From NCBI RefSeq assembly GCF_023571765.1, contig NZ_JAMJXC010000002.1:434001-498000 (forward strand): 64,000 nucleotides of DNA, written 5' to 3'. Position 1 is the stretch's first letter. Each line of letters begins with the position of its first letter. Source of the DNA: Xanthobacter aminoxidans (lineage in GTDB: Bacteria; Pseudomonadota; Alphaproteobacteria; Rhizobiales; Xanthobacteraceae). Of the stretch, positions 8,106 to 17,066 are shown piece after piece. The notes below the pieces were generated by a model that was not told where the DNA came from, searched no databases, and saw only the letters and a list, made by a program, of their open reading frames with translations. The translations under genes were made by a program, and so were the position numbers.

Positions 8106-9437
8106 GTGAGCGATGCCAATGAAGTAGCGCGAGGCCCCTGGCAATCGGAATATCTTGCGCTGCATGATCCCGTAACCAGTCTGCCGAACCGCCTTCTGAT
8201 GATGGAGTTCCTCGCCGGCGCGCTCAGCTCGCCGCAGGAAGGCCGGCGCACGCTCGCCGTGTTTGCGCTCGACATCGACAATTTCCGCCAGCTCAACGAG
8301 ATGTACGGGCTCGCCTCCGGTGACCTGATCCTCGCGGAGACCGCGCGACGGTTGCGCCGCTGCGTGCGCGACAACGATCTCGTCGCCCGCGTCGGCGCCG
8401 ACGAGTTCATTCTGGTCGCCACCGGCCTCGCCGATTCGAAGGCCGTGGACGGGCTCCACCGCCGGTTGCAGGCCGCGCTGAGCGTGCCGGTGGCGCTGCC
8501 CTCGGGGGCCGTCGCCTATCCGCAGGCCGACATGGGCATCGCCCTCGCGCCTCTCGATGCCCACGAGCCCGACAGCCTGATCCATTGCGCCGAACTCGCC
8601 CTCAACCGGGCGAAGGACGAGGGCCCCGGCGCCTGCTGCTATTTCGCAGCCGACATGAACGACGAGATGGCCGGGCGCCGCACGCTGGAAGGCGACCTGC
8701 GGCGCGCCATCGTTTCGGACGAATTCGTCCTGCTGTTCCAGCCGCGCTGCGACGCGCGCACGCTGGAGCTGCTCGGCGTCGAGGCGCTGATCCGCTGGGA
8801 CCACCCCCAGCTCGGCCGCCTCGCCCCGGAGGAGTTCGTGCCCATCGCCGAGAAAAGCGGGCTGGTGATTCCGCTTGGCGAATGGGTGCTGCGCAAGGCC
8901 TGCGACACCATCTCCCGCCTGCCCGAGCTGAACGTCTCGGTGAACGTCTCCGTGGTCCAGTTCCGCAATGGCGAACTGGTGGGCACGGTGGAATCCGCGC
9001 TCCGGGCCACCAGCCTGCCGGCCCACCGGCTGGAGCTGGAGATCACCGAGAGCGTGCTGATCGAGAACACCGACAAGGCCCTCGATATCCTCGAAGGGCT
9101 GAAGAAGCTCGGCGTCCGCCTGTCCATGGACGATTTCGGCACCGGCTATTCCTCGCTCGGCTATCTCCGCACCTTCCCGTTCGACGCGCTCAAGATTGAC
9201 CGCCGCTTCGTCGGCGACCTCGACCAGAGCAAGGGCGCGCTCGCTATCGTGCAGGCCATCCTCGGCCTCGGCCGGGCGCTCGGGATGCAGGTGGTGGCAG
9301 AAGGGGTGGAGACGGAAAGCCAGCTCGCCGTCCTCAAGGCCGATTCCTGCGACGAGGTGCAGGGCTTCTATCTCGGCCGTCCCATGACGGAAGAAGCGCT
9401 GCGCGCCTATATCGCCGAGCGGCGGCTGGCGAGCTGA
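8106..9437 (+). CDS. GGDEF-EAL cyclic-di-GMP protein with degenerate GGDEF
   Basis: A cytoplasmic protein of 443 aa. The GGDEF-like domain (about 20-165) carries VGADEF at residues 96-101, that is GADEF in place of GGDEF, so cyclase activity is doubtful. The EAL domain (about 185-435) keeps EALIRW (E226), NVSVVQF, EITES, DDFGTGYSSL, KIDRRFV and AEGVE, which are the metal and substrate residues of active c-di-GMP phosphodiesterases. The likely role is hydrolysis of c-di-GMP, with the degenerate GGDEF as a possible GTP sensor. The GTG start at 8106 is weakly supported by an AAGAG upstream. No transmembrane or sensory domain is present. About 200 bp of featureless sequence separates it from the gene before. 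Confidence 0.9.
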   Translation: MSDANEVARGPWQSEYLALHDPVTSLPNRLLMMEFLAGALSSPQEGRRTLAVFALDIDNFRQLNEMYGLASGDLILAETARRLRRCVRDNDLVARVGADEFILVATGLADSKAVDGLHRRLQAALSVPVALPSGAVAYPQADMGIALAPLDAHEPDSLIHCAELALNRAKDEGPGACCYFAADMNDEMAGRRTLEGDLRRAIVSDEFVLLFQPRCDARTLELLGVEALIRWDHPQLGRLAPEEFVPIAEKSGLVIPLGEWVLRKACDTISRLPELNVSVNVSVVQFRNGELVGTVESALRATSLPAHRLELEITESVLIENTDKALDILEGLKKLGVRLSMDDFGTGYSSLGYLRTFPFDALKIDRRFVGDLDQSKGALAIVQAILGLGRALGMQVVAEGVETESQLAVLKADSCDEVQGFYLGRPMTEEALRAYIAERRLAS

Positions 9438-9517
9438 GCCGCCGCCTTTCACCCCGCCTTCCGCCTCGTCTTTTGCCGCGCTAGGCTCCCGTCGTCGCAA
9501 CGGAAATCGCCTGCTGC

Positions 9518-11704
9518 ATGTGGTCCCGCCTCTATTGGCTCGCCGTCGGCGGCCCCCTTGCAGCCGGCCTTCTGGTTATGGGGGCAGATCCCGCACCCTT
9601 GCAGGATCTGCGCAACGGCCTGTTCGACCTCTACCAGCGCGCCGCCCCTCGCCCGTATGACCCCGACCTGCCGGTGCGGGTGGTGGACGTGGACGACGCC
9701 TCCCTCGCCCGCGTGGGCCAATGGCCGTGGCCCCGCACCACCATCGCCGAGCTGACGCAGAAGCTGGCCGCCCTCGGTGCTGCGGCCATCGCCTTCGACA
9801 TGGTGTTTTCCGAGCCGGACCGGCTCGACCCCGCGAGCGTGGTGAAGCTGCTGCCCGCCGAGGCCCGTGCCCCGGCCGAGGCGGCGCTGGCCGGCCGCGA
9901 CAGCTCCGACCAGCAGCTCGCCGCGACGCTCAAGGCCAGCCCGTCCGTGCTCGGCGCCATCCTGACCCACGGCAGGGGCGGCGCCTATCCGGAGAAATGG
10001 GGCATGGCCAGCGCGGGCGACGATCCGCGCGCCTTCGTGCCGCGCTTCTCCGGCGCCGTCGCGCCCTTGCCCGAGCTGGCCGCCGCCGCCCGCGGCATCG
10101 GCGCGCTGAACTGGCTGCCCGACCGCGACCAGGTGGTGCGCCGCGTGCCCATCCTCCTCGGCCTCGACGGAAAGCTGGTGCCGAGCCTGTCGGCGGAAGC
10201 GCTGCGCGTGGCGCAGGGCGCATCCACCTATGTGGTGCGCGCCTCCAACGCCAGCGGCGATCAGGCCTTCGGCACCAAGTCCGGCATCACGGCGGTGAAG
10301 ATCGGCGCGCTCGATGTGGCGACCGATGCCGCGGGCGAGGTGCGGGTGCGCTTCACCGCCACCGACCCCCGCCGCTTCCTGTCGGCCGCCGACGTGCTGG
10401 ATGGCAAGGTTCCGCCCGCCGAGGTGGAGGGGCGCATCATCCTCGTCGGCTCCAGCGCGCCGGGGCTGATGGATACGCGGGCAACACCCCTCGATGCCGC
10501 CGTGCCCGGCGTCGAGATCCAGGCGCAGCTCATGGAGCACATCGTGGCCGGCGCCCGCCTCGTGCGGCCGGACTGGGCCCGCGGCGCGGAGATCGTGCTC
10601 ACCGGCCTGCTCGGGCTCCTGCTGGCGCTGGCATTGCCCCGCGTGTCCGCGCCCGTCGCCGGGGTGCTCGGCCTTGCCGTCGTGGCGGCGCTCGGCGCGG
10701 GGGCCTGGCTGGCCTTCACCCGCTTCGACCTGCTGCTCGATCCCATGGGGCCGGGGGCGGCGGTGCTCGGAATCTACGGCATGGGCGTGCTCGCCCTCTA
10801 TCGCGACGAGCAGCGGCAGAAGAAATGGGTGCGCTCGGTGTTCGGCCGCTTCGTCTCGCCCAAGGTGGTGGAGCGCCTCGCGGAAAACCCGGAACGGCTC
10901 GTGCTCGGCGGCGAGACGCGCGAGATCACCATCCTGTTCTGCGACCTGCGCGACTTCACCTCCCTGTCGGAGACCATGGACGCGCAGGCCCTCACCCGCT
11001 TCATGAACGCCTATCTCACGCCCATGACGGAGGTGGTGCTCGCCCACGGCGGCACCATCGACAAGTACATCGGCGACGCCATCATGGCCTTCTGGAACGC
11101 ACCGGTGGACGATGCCGCCCACGCCCGCAATGCCGCACTCTGCGCCCTCGCCATGTCGGAGCGGCTGGAGGCGCTGAACGCGGAGTGGCGCCGCGCGGCG
11201 GAGGCGCAGGGGCGGCCGTGGCATCCCGTGCGCTGCGGCATCGGCCTCGCCACCGGGCCCTGCTGCGTGGGCAATCTCGGCTCGGCGCAGCGGCTCGAAT
11301 ATTCCTGCCTCGGCGACGACGTGAACCTCGCCTCCCGCATCGAGGGCGCCACCAAGTCCATGCGGGTGGACATCCTCGTCTCCGAGGCGACGCGCGAGGC
11401 GGCGGGCGACCTCGCCTTCCTCGAAGCCGACCTCCTCATGCTCAAGGGCAAGTCCAAGGCGAGCCAGCTTTATCTCCTCGCCGGCGACCCGGATTTCTCG
11501 CGGTCCAATGCCTTCTCCCGACTGGAAGAGCGGCACGGCGCGCTGATGGCCGCCTATGGCGCGGGAAGCTTCGGAGAGGCGGAGGCGCTGGCGGAGGCGC
11601 TGGCGGCGAGCGCGCCGGCGCGGCTGGCCCGCTTCTACGGCCTCTACGTGGAGCGGTGCCGGGGTGCGGCGGACCAGACCGATGCGCCGGCGGCCTCGGC
11701 CTGA
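9518..11704 (+). CDS. CHASE2-domain class III adenylate/guanylate cyclase
   Basis: A membrane sensor cyclase of 728 aa. One N-terminal TM (about 8-24) leads to an extracytoplasmic CHASE2 domain (about 35-345, including VVDVDDASLARVGQWPWPR). Three closely spaced TMs (about 358-425) follow, then the cytoplasmic catalytic domain (about 460-640). Metal aspartates D476 (FCDLRDF) and D520 (YIGDAIM), the purine-selecting Lys K516 and the transition-state pair N603/R607 (VNLASR) are present. The second purine-selecting position is Ser (EYSCLG) rather than the usual Asp/Thr, so ATP versus GTP preference is uncertain. It is followed after 61 bp by the ABC-like gene and then a cyclic-nucleotide-binding gene, which suggests a local signalling unit. 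Confidence 0.93.
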   Translation: MWSRLYWLAVGGPLAAGLLVMGADPAPLQDLRNGLFDLYQRAAPRPYDPDLPVRVVDVDDASLARVGQWPWPRTTIAELTQKLAALGAAAIAFDMVFSEPDRLDPASVVKLLPAEARAPAEAALAGRDSSDQQLAATLKASPSVLGAILTHGRGGAYPEKWGMASAGDDPRAFVPRFSGAVAPLPELAAAARGIGALNWLPDRDQVVRRVPILLGLDGKLVPSLSAEALRVAQGASTYVVRASNASGDQAFGTKSGITAVKIGALDVATDAAGEVRVRFTATDPRRFLSAADVLDGKVPPAEVEGRIILVGSSAPGLMDTRATPLDAAVPGVEIQAQLMEHIVAGARLVRPDWARGAEIVLTGLLGLLLALALPRVSAPVAGVLGLAVVAALGAGAWLAFTRFDLLLDPMGPGAAVLGIYGMGVLALYRDEQRQKKWVRSVFGRFVSPKVVERLAENPERLVLGGETREITILFCDLRDFTSLSETMDAQALTRFMNAYLTPMTEVVLAHGGTIDKYIGDAIMAFWNAPVDDAAHARNAALCALAMSERLEALNAEWRRAAEAQGRPWHPVRCGIGLATGPCCVGNLGSAQRLEYSCLGDDVNLASRIEGATKSMRVDILVSEATREAAGDLAFLEADLLMLKGKSKASQLYLLAGDPDFSRSNAFSRLEERHGALMAAYGAGSFGEAEALAEALAASAPARLARFYGLYVERCRGAADQTDAPAASA

Positions 11705-11765
11705 ACGCTCCCGCCACCAGTCTTACCCCTTGCCAACACGCTAGACCGCCTGCAGAAAAGTCGTG

Positions 11766-14414
11766 ATGAGCGGCACGGATCGAGCCTCCCCGAACGGTGG
11801 AACGACCCCGGCGACGCGGGAAGCGCTCCCGCGCGACGTGCTCACCTATCTCTGGCGCGCCGAGCCGCTGTCCCACATCAAGCTGTTTGCCCTCGTCCTG
11901 CTGCTGCTGCCGTTCAACTACGCCTCGCTGGAATTGCCGCGCCTCATCGTCAACGGCGTGACGGATTCCATCGGCGGGACGGTGCCCAAGCTGTTCGACT
12001 TCGATCTCGCCTGGCCGGACTTTCTCGGCGGCGGCGTCATTATCGATCTCTCCGGGTTCGAGGTCTCCGCCTTCGGGCTGCTCGCCGGGCTTGCGGCGCT
12101 CTTGTTCGCGCTGCAGCTCATCCAGCAGCACATTTCCCGCCTCATCGAGATGGCGAAGGCCCGGCTCGGCGAGCGGATCATCGTCGGGCTGCGCCGCCAG
12201 CTATTCGACGTCATCCAGCGCCTGCGCCCCGAGGCGCCGATGAAGAGCAAGGCGATGGAAGTGGGCAACATGCTGCGGTTCGAGGTGGGGCCCATCTCCC
12301 CCTTCGCCGGCATGGCCTTCGCCCAGCCGCTGAAGTCCGCCGGCCTCATCGGTTCGGCGACGCTGCTCATCTTCACCCAGAACGCGACGCTGGGCGGCTG
12401 CGCCATCGGCATCCTCGCGCTCAACTACGTGCTGCTCGGCATCCAGCGGCGCGACAACGCCCACAAGCTGCAAATCTACCAGCGCGAGGCGGTGGCGCTC
12501 GGCAAAAGGGTGATGGCCGGCATCGACCGCCTGCCCCTCGTCCACGGCTTCGCCACCAGTCCCTGGGAACGCGCGGCGGTGGACGGGCGCCTCGCCGTGG
12601 TGTCCGAGGCGAGCCTCGATCTCAAGCGGCAGAACTTCACCGACCGGGTGCTGAACCTGCTCATGTCGGACGTGCCGACGCTGGTGTTCTATTTCGTCGG
12701 CGGCTGGCTGGCGCTGACCGGCGCCATCAACATCGGCCAGCTCGTGGCGGTGGTCGCGGCCTACGGCCAGATTCCCGAGCCGCTGAAAGAGCTGATCGAG
12801 TGGGACGAGAAGCGTGTCGTCGCGCAGGTGCGCTACGATTTCGCCCGCTACTATCTCGAAACACAGGAAGTCTGGCCGAAGGGCTCGCAGGACGACACCG
12901 GCTGGGAGGGCGTGCCCTTCGACGGCGCGCTGAAGATCGCCGACCTCGGCGTGGTGGACCCCGCCGGCAGTCTTCTCCTCGATGGCGTGAGCCTCGATGT
13001 GCCCGCCGGCACGGCGGTGGCGCTCAAGGGGCCGGATGCCGGCGGCAAGCACGCGGTGGCGCGCGTCTGCGGTCGTGCCATCTCGCTCTACAGCGGCTCG
13101 GTGCGCATCGGCGGGCACGACCTCTCAAACGTGCCCGAATCCGTCATCGGCCGGCACGTGGCCTATGCCGGCGGCGATCCCATCGTGCTCAACGCGTCCC
13201 TGCGCGAGAACATGCTGTGCGCCCTGGAGCGCCACCCCGGCCGGCCGGCGCCCGGGGCCACCGAGCCCGAACCCTCCGGCCTCGACGATGCGGCCCAGCT
13301 CGACCGGGCGATCCTCGCCGCCTTGAGCCTTGCCGGGCTCGGCGATCTCGTGGTGCGGCTCGGCCTCGAACGCCGGCTCGATCCCGAGGCGAGCCCCGCG
13401 CTGGCCGAGCGCATCGTGACCGCCCGCGCCGCCGTCACCGACGCTATCGCCCGCCGCCAGCAGGAGACGGGACGCGTGCTGATCGAGCCGTTCCGCTTGG
13501 CCGCCTTCAACCGCTTCATGACGCTGGCGGAAAACATCCTGTTCGCGGCGCCGCTGAACGACACGCGCGGCGCCGCCTCGCTGCTCTCCGATCCCGGCCT
13601 GATGCCCGAGCTGGAGCGGCTCGGCGTCGCCGACGATCTGACCGCCCTCGGCCTCAGTGCCCTGCGCACCCTCGCCGAGCTCGCCGGCGGACAGGACGCC
13701 ATCGCGGACATCGACACCAAGGGCCTGCTGCGCGCGGAGGAGATGACCGCCGCGCGTACCCTCCTCGCCCATGCCGGCACCGGCGTCGGTTTGGCGCCGG
13801 ACGAGCGGGCGCTGCTGCTGCGTGTCGCCGGACGCTATTGCGAGCCGCGCCACCGCTTCGGCCTCATTGATGAGGACTGGCAGCAGCGGGCGCTCGCCAC
13901 CCGCGCGCAATTGGCCCATCTGAAGGAGGTGTCCGGCACACCCCTCGCCCGCTACCAGCCGGACAGCTACTGCCGGGCGCTGACCGTGCGCGACAATCTG
14001 CTGTTCGGCCGCATCGCCGCCGACCGCGCCGGCGCCGCCGCCACGGTGGACGATCTGGTGCGCGAATGCCTGAAACAGGACGGCTTCATCGCCCAGGTGG
14101 AGCGCCTGAGCCTCGACGTGGCGCTCGGCGAGGGCGGCCTGCCCCTCTCGGCCGCCGAGCGCGGCAAGCTGACCCTCGCCCGCTGTCTCGTGGCGGAGCC
14201 CGATCTGCTCATCATCGACGACGCTCTGGCCCCGCTGGCGCCGTCCGAGCAGAGCCGGCTGATCGAGACCGTGCTCGCCCGCCGCGAAGGGCGCACGACG
14301 CTGGTGGTGCTCGATTCCGCCGAGCCGCTCGAACTGTTCGCGCAGGTGATCGTGCTCGCCCACGGGCAGGTGGAGCGCATCGAGGGGGCGGAACTCTCCG
14401 CCACCGGGACGTGA
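11766..14414 (+). CDS. Degenerate ABC-exporter-like protein with large NBD insertion
   Basis: An 882-aa protein with a six-TM ABC-exporter-type membrane region (about 30-360) and one cytoplasmic ATPase-like domain from about 380. ATPase motifs are altered: Walker A GPDAGGKH (422-429, His for Ser/Thr), Q-loop AYAGGDP without Gln, signature SAAERGK (795 onward), Walker B IIDDA with Asp for the catalytic Glu (D819), and Asp where the H-loop His belongs (VVLDSA). About 330 residues separate Q-loop and signature. This stretch contains three copies of the ABC 'REN-L-F' segment: RENML (480), AENILF (588) and RDNLLFG (742). ATP hydrolysis looks doubtful, and transport or regulation is open. A GTG at 11763 directly precedes the chosen ATG. 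It lies between cyclase and cNMP-binding genes. Confidence 0.85.
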   Translation: MSGTDRASPNGGTTPATREALPRDVLTYLWRAEPLSHIKLFALVLLLLPFNYASLELPRLIVNGVTDSIGGTVPKLFDFDLAWPDFLGGGVIIDLSGFEVSAFGLLAGLAALLFALQLIQQHISRLIEMAKARLGERIIVGLRRQLFDVIQRLRPEAPMKSKAMEVGNMLRFEVGPISPFAGMAFAQPLKSAGLIGSATLLIFTQNATLGGCAIGILALNYVLLGIQRRDNAHKLQIYQREAVALGKRVMAGIDRLPLVHGFATSPWERAAVDGRLAVVSEASLDLKRQNFTDRVLNLLMSDVPTLVFYFVGGWLALTGAINIGQLVAVVAAYGQIPEPLKELIEWDEKRVVAQVRYDFARYYLETQEVWPKGSQDDTGWEGVPFDGALKIADLGVVDPAGSLLLDGVSLDVPAGTAVALKGPDAGGKHAVARVCGRAISLYSGSVRIGGHDLSNVPESVIGRHVAYAGGDPIVLNASLRENMLCALERHPGRPAPGATEPEPSGLDDAAQLDRAILAALSLAGLGDLVVRLGLERRLDPEASPALAERIVTARAAVTDAIARRQQETGRVLIEPFRLAAFNRFMTLAENILFAAPLNDTRGAASLLSDPGLMPELERLGVADDLTALGLSALRTLAELAGGQDAIADIDTKGLLRAEEMTAARTLLAHAGTGVGLAPDERALLLRVAGRYCEPRHRFGLIDEDWQQRALATRAQLAHLKEVSGTPLARYQPDSYCRALTVRDNLLFGRIAADRAGAAATVDDLVRECLKQDGFIAQVERLSLDVALGEGGLPLSAAERGKLTLARCLVAEPDLLIIDDALAPLAPSEQSRLIETVLARREGRTTLVVLDSAEPLELFAQVIVLAHGQVERIEGAELSATGT

Positions 14415-14435
14415 GGGGCCGACAAGGATCAGGTC

Positions 14436-14879
14436 ATGAGCATTGAAGACGAGGCCCGCGTCCTCTCCCGCATCCCCATGTTCCGCGATCTGGAGCCGAG
14501 CCAGTTGCGGCTGCTCGCCTTCTCCGCGACGCGGCTCGATGTGGCGCCGGGTGACGTGCTGTTCCACCAGGGCGAGGCGCCCGACGCCGCCTATGTCATC
14601 CTCGACGGCACTGCCGTCATCGAGGTGACGGCCGGAGGCGCGACCCATGAGATCACCCGCCTCGCCAAGGATACGGTGGTGGGCGAGATGGGCGTGCTCA
14701 CCGGCGAAGCCCGCAGCGCCACGGTGCGCGCGGGTGAGCCCATGAGCGTGCTGCGCATGGAAACAGACCTGTTCCTCGCGCTGCTGGACAAGACACCCTC
14801 CCTCGCCCGCTCCGTGCTGCGCGACCTCGCGCTGCGTCTTCAGGAGACGACGCGCGCGCTGGTGAAGGCGCGGGGCTGA
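14436..14879 (+). CDS. Stand-alone cyclic-nucleotide-binding domain protein
   Basis: A 147-aa protein that is essentially one cNMP-binding domain (about 10-130) with no DNA-binding domain. The phosphate-binding cassette GEMGVLTGEARSATV keeps the Glu and Arg that hold cyclic nucleotide ribose and phosphate in Crp, PKA regulatory subunits and bacterial channels, so real binding is likely. It starts 21 bp after the ABC-like gene (ribosome site AAGGATCAGG) and must be co-transcribed with it. As the third gene after a class III cyclase it is the natural reader of that cyclase's product. Its target may be the ABC-like protein; that is inference. Confidence 0.85.
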   Translation: MSIEDEARVLSRIPMFRDLEPSQLRLLAFSATRLDVAPGDVLFHQGEAPDAAYVILDGTAVIEVTAGGATHEITRLAKDTVVGEMGVLTGEARSATVRAGEPMSVLRMETDLFLALLDKTPSLARSVLRDLALRLQETTRALVKARG

Positions 14880-15028
14880 CGACGGCTTCGGCCATGCCGG
14901 TGGCAGCTCCCAAACCTCTGAGCCGGATCATCTTTTCACCGCCACGCCGGCGCTCTCGCCGCTTGCATCCCGCAAGGTAAGACGCCACCATGGATCACCA
15001 ATGAAAAGGTCCATGGGGGGGTACACAC

Positions 15029-15475
15029 ATGAAGATGGTGAAAGCCGTGGTGGGTCTCGCGCTGGCCCTCAGCCTTGCCGCCTGCTTCGAAGGCAAGCCC
15101 GGCCCGGCCGGCCCCGCCGGGACTGCTGGCGCGCAGGGGCCCGCGGGTGTTGCCGGTCCCGCCGGCCCGGCGGGTGCGCCTGGTCCGGCTGGCCCCGCAG
15201 GTCCGGCCGGTCCGCAGGGCGCGCAAGGTCCGGTCGGCCCGGCTGGCGCTGCTGGCGCCGCGGCCTCGGCCAACATCACGCTCCGCGCTTCGGCGTGTCC
15301 CGAGGCCGGCTGCCTCGCCTCCTGCGAGGCCGGCGAGAGCGTGATCGGCGGCTATTGCGTGAACGTGGACCGCGGCATGCAGCACATCGCCGTCTTCTCG
15401 GCACGCGGCGACAAGACCGAGGTGGAATGCCTTCATCCGGTGAAGCAGGTGGTGGCGGTCTGCCTCAAGCCGTGA
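15029..15475 (+). CDS. Collagen-like lipoprotein
   Basis: A 148-aa predicted lipoprotein. The signal peptide ends in lipobox LAAC (Cys about 19), so the mature protein would be lipid-anchored. Residues about 22-80 are some 19 Gly-X-Y triplets, mostly GPA, GPQ and GAA, able to form a collagen-type triple helix. The C-terminal 65 residues are rich in cysteine ([21 protein letters not shown]), which suggests a disulfide-bonded head. A G-rich ribosome site precedes ATG 15029. There is a 149-bp gap after the cNMP-binding gene with no clear promoter, so membership in the upstream unit is unsettled. The function is unknown; collagen-like surface proteins elsewhere act in adhesion or spacing. Confidence 0.82.
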   Translation: MKMVKAVVGLALALSLAACFEGKPGPAGPAGTAGAQGPAGVAGPAGPAGAPGPAGPAGPAGPQGAQGPVGPAGAAGAAASANITLRASACPEAGCLASCEAGESVIGGYCVNVDRGMQHIAVFSARGDKTEVECLHPVKQVVAVCLKP

Positions 15476-15493
15476 GGGTGCGACACCGCCCGC

Positions 15494-15859
15494 TCAGCCC
15501 CGGCGTCGCAGGATCTTGAGGCGCCCCAGCAGTTCGGCCACCGCCTCCTGCGGCAGGTGGCCGATCTCGCGGGCGAGCAGGTTGGCCAGCTCGGTGGCCT
15601 GCGGCGACAGATCGGCGGTGTCCACCACCACCCGCGGCTGCGACAGCTCGGCGAGGCGCTGGAGATCCTCCGCCTCGTCCCAGATCACGTTGAAATAGGC
15701 GATGATGCGCTGGGTGAGCGCCCAGGTGGGCTTGCCGCGCTTTCCGGTCTCCAGCGCCGAGAGATAGGTGGGCGTGACGCCGATGGCCCGCGCCATCTCG
15801 GTGAGGGTCACGCCGCGTTGGGCGCGCAGGTCGCGCACCCGGCGTCCGAAGGGCGTCAT
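15494..15859 (-). CDS. Xre-family helix-turn-helix regulator
   Basis: A 121-aa protein. The N-terminal Cro/C1-type HTH (about 5-65) reads VTLTEMARAIGVTPTYLSALETGKRGKP. The C-terminal half (AELSQPRVVVDTADLSPQATELANLLAREIGHLP) resembles small Xre regulators of Hyphomicrobiales. The start at 15859 has AAGGA upstream and fits the HTH family; longer upstream reading would add a composition unlike the rest. Its target is unknown. It lies alone on the minus strand between the collagen-like gene and the DUF2076 gene. Confidence 0.82.
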   Translation of the reverse strand: MTPFGRRVRDLRAQRGVTLTEMARAIGVTPTYLSALETGKRGKPTWALTQRIIAYFNVIWDEAEDLQRLAELSQPRVVVDTADLSPQATELANLLAREIGHLPQEAVAELLGRLKILRRRG

Positions 15860-15992
15860 GCCGGGGTCCTTGTGGTTCCACCCATTTTCGTGGTGCAAGG
15901 GCGAGCCGGAAGGCCGCGCCCCACACATCAAACCGGATAGCCCCATCACCCGCGGCTCGTCCATGGGGAAGCATACGGGAAAGCCTGCCGGC

Positions 15993-16023
15993 AAACGAAA
16001 ACGGCGGCGCAGAGCGCCGCCGT
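15993..16023 (-). terminator. Intrinsic terminator of the DUF2076 gene
   Basis: On the minus strand a perfect 10-bp stem ACGGCGGCGC/GCGCCGCCGT with a 3-nt loop is followed by TTTTCGTTT, starting 28 bp past the DUF2076 stop. Confidence 0.75.
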
Positions 16024-16051
16024 TCGTTCACCCATCGATCCTGTCGGGACG

Positions 16052-16963
16052 TCAGGTCCAGCTGCTGTCGTCGCCGCCGCCGTCATCCCAGCCGGCTTCG
16101 TCGCCGATGTCGTCATAGCCGGTGTCTTCGGGCCCGGCCTCCTCATAGCCCGCTTCTTGCTGGCTCGAGCCGTTCCAGAAATTGTCGGTGCCGGCATTCT
16201 GGCCGCCCAGCGCCGCCTGGGCGTCCTGGCCGAGATTGCCGGTGCCAGGGGTCTCGGGCTTGCCGAGCTCGGCCGCGGCCGCATGGGCCACCGCGCCGCC
16301 GCCACCGGTCATCATGTTCTTGATGCCGTCATAGAGCAGCGCACCGCCGGCGACACCCGCCGCCGTGGCGAGTGCTCCCTGCAGGAAGCCACCGCCGCTG
16401 CGTTGCGGCTGGGGCGCGGCCTGCTGGGCCCACGGTCCGCCCTGTTGGCCGTAACCACCCTGCTGGGGGTAGCCCTGCTGCGGATACCCGCCCTGCTGGG
16501 CATAACCCTGTTGAGAATAACCCTGCTGGCCGTAGCCGGCGGGCAATCCCATGGGCTGGCCCGGCTGCGGCTGGGTCGAAGACTGGCCCCAAGGCTGGCC
16601 GGAGGACGGCTGGCCTGCATATTGGCCATTGTCCCGCGCGCCCGCGGACGGAACGGACGAGCGCCCGCCGCCGAACAGGCCGCCAAGGAAGCCACCGGAC
16701 GACCCGGACGAACGCTGCTGCGCCTCGGCCGCGCGGGCTTCGGCATCGGCGAGCTGGGCCTCCAGATCCTGCACGCGGCCATAGGCCTGCTGCAGGGCGT
16801 GCTCCTGCACCAGAACGCTCTGGGCGAGGGCATAGGTGGCGTGGGGTGCCTCGGCGACGCGGCGCGCGATCAGCGCCTCGGCCTCCGCATCGCGCGGCTG
16901 GCTGGCAACACTGCGCATGCGATCGAACAGGCCGTCGATCAGGGCACGTTCCTCGGGGGTCAT
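16052..16963 (-). CDS. DUF2076 family protein with Gln/Gly/Tyr-rich repeats
   Basis: A 303-aa protein. The N-terminal 75 residues (TPEERALIDGLFDRM... with a coiled coil VQDLEAQLADAEARAAEAQ) are the DUF2076 core. The middle is low complexity: FLGGLFGGG, then repeats of QQGY/QQGGYPQ (about 140-190). A hydrophobic stretch (GALATAAGVAGGALLYDGI, about 205-225) could insert in a membrane. The C-terminus is acidic with Asp/Gly/Trp (DEAGWDDGGGDDSSW). The family is annotated as periplasmic ligand-binding sensor, but no signal peptide is visible here. The start at 16963 is the conserved MTPEER; upstream codons read as non-coding. Function is unknown. Confidence 0.8.
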   Translation of the reverse strand: MTPEERALIDGLFDRMRSVASQPRDAEAEALIARRVAEAPHATYALAQSVLVQEHALQQAYGRVQDLEAQLADAEARAAEAQQRSSGSSGGFLGGLFGGGRSSVPSAGARDNGQYAGQPSSGQPWGQSSTQPQPGQPMGLPAGYGQQGYSQQGYAQQGGYPQQGYPQQGGYGQQGGPWAQQAAPQPQRSGGGFLQGALATAAGVAGGALLYDGIKNMMTGGGGAVAHAAAAELGKPETPGTGNLGQDAQAALGGQNAGTDNFWNGSSQQEAGYEEAGPEDTGYDDIGDEAGWDDGGGDDSSWT

Positions 16964-17066
16964 TTCCGCCTCCGGTGAGTGGATGGCGAGGATATGAGCA
17001 GACGAGCATGGCCGGGGAAGGGCTCCCCGCATGAAATTTTTGTAACGCCGCGGTAGCGGAGCAGGG

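Noticed and set aside
15090-15270. GC-rich tandem repeats
   Set aside because: They are the Gly-X-Y codons of the collagen-like lipoprotein, not a non-coding repeat.
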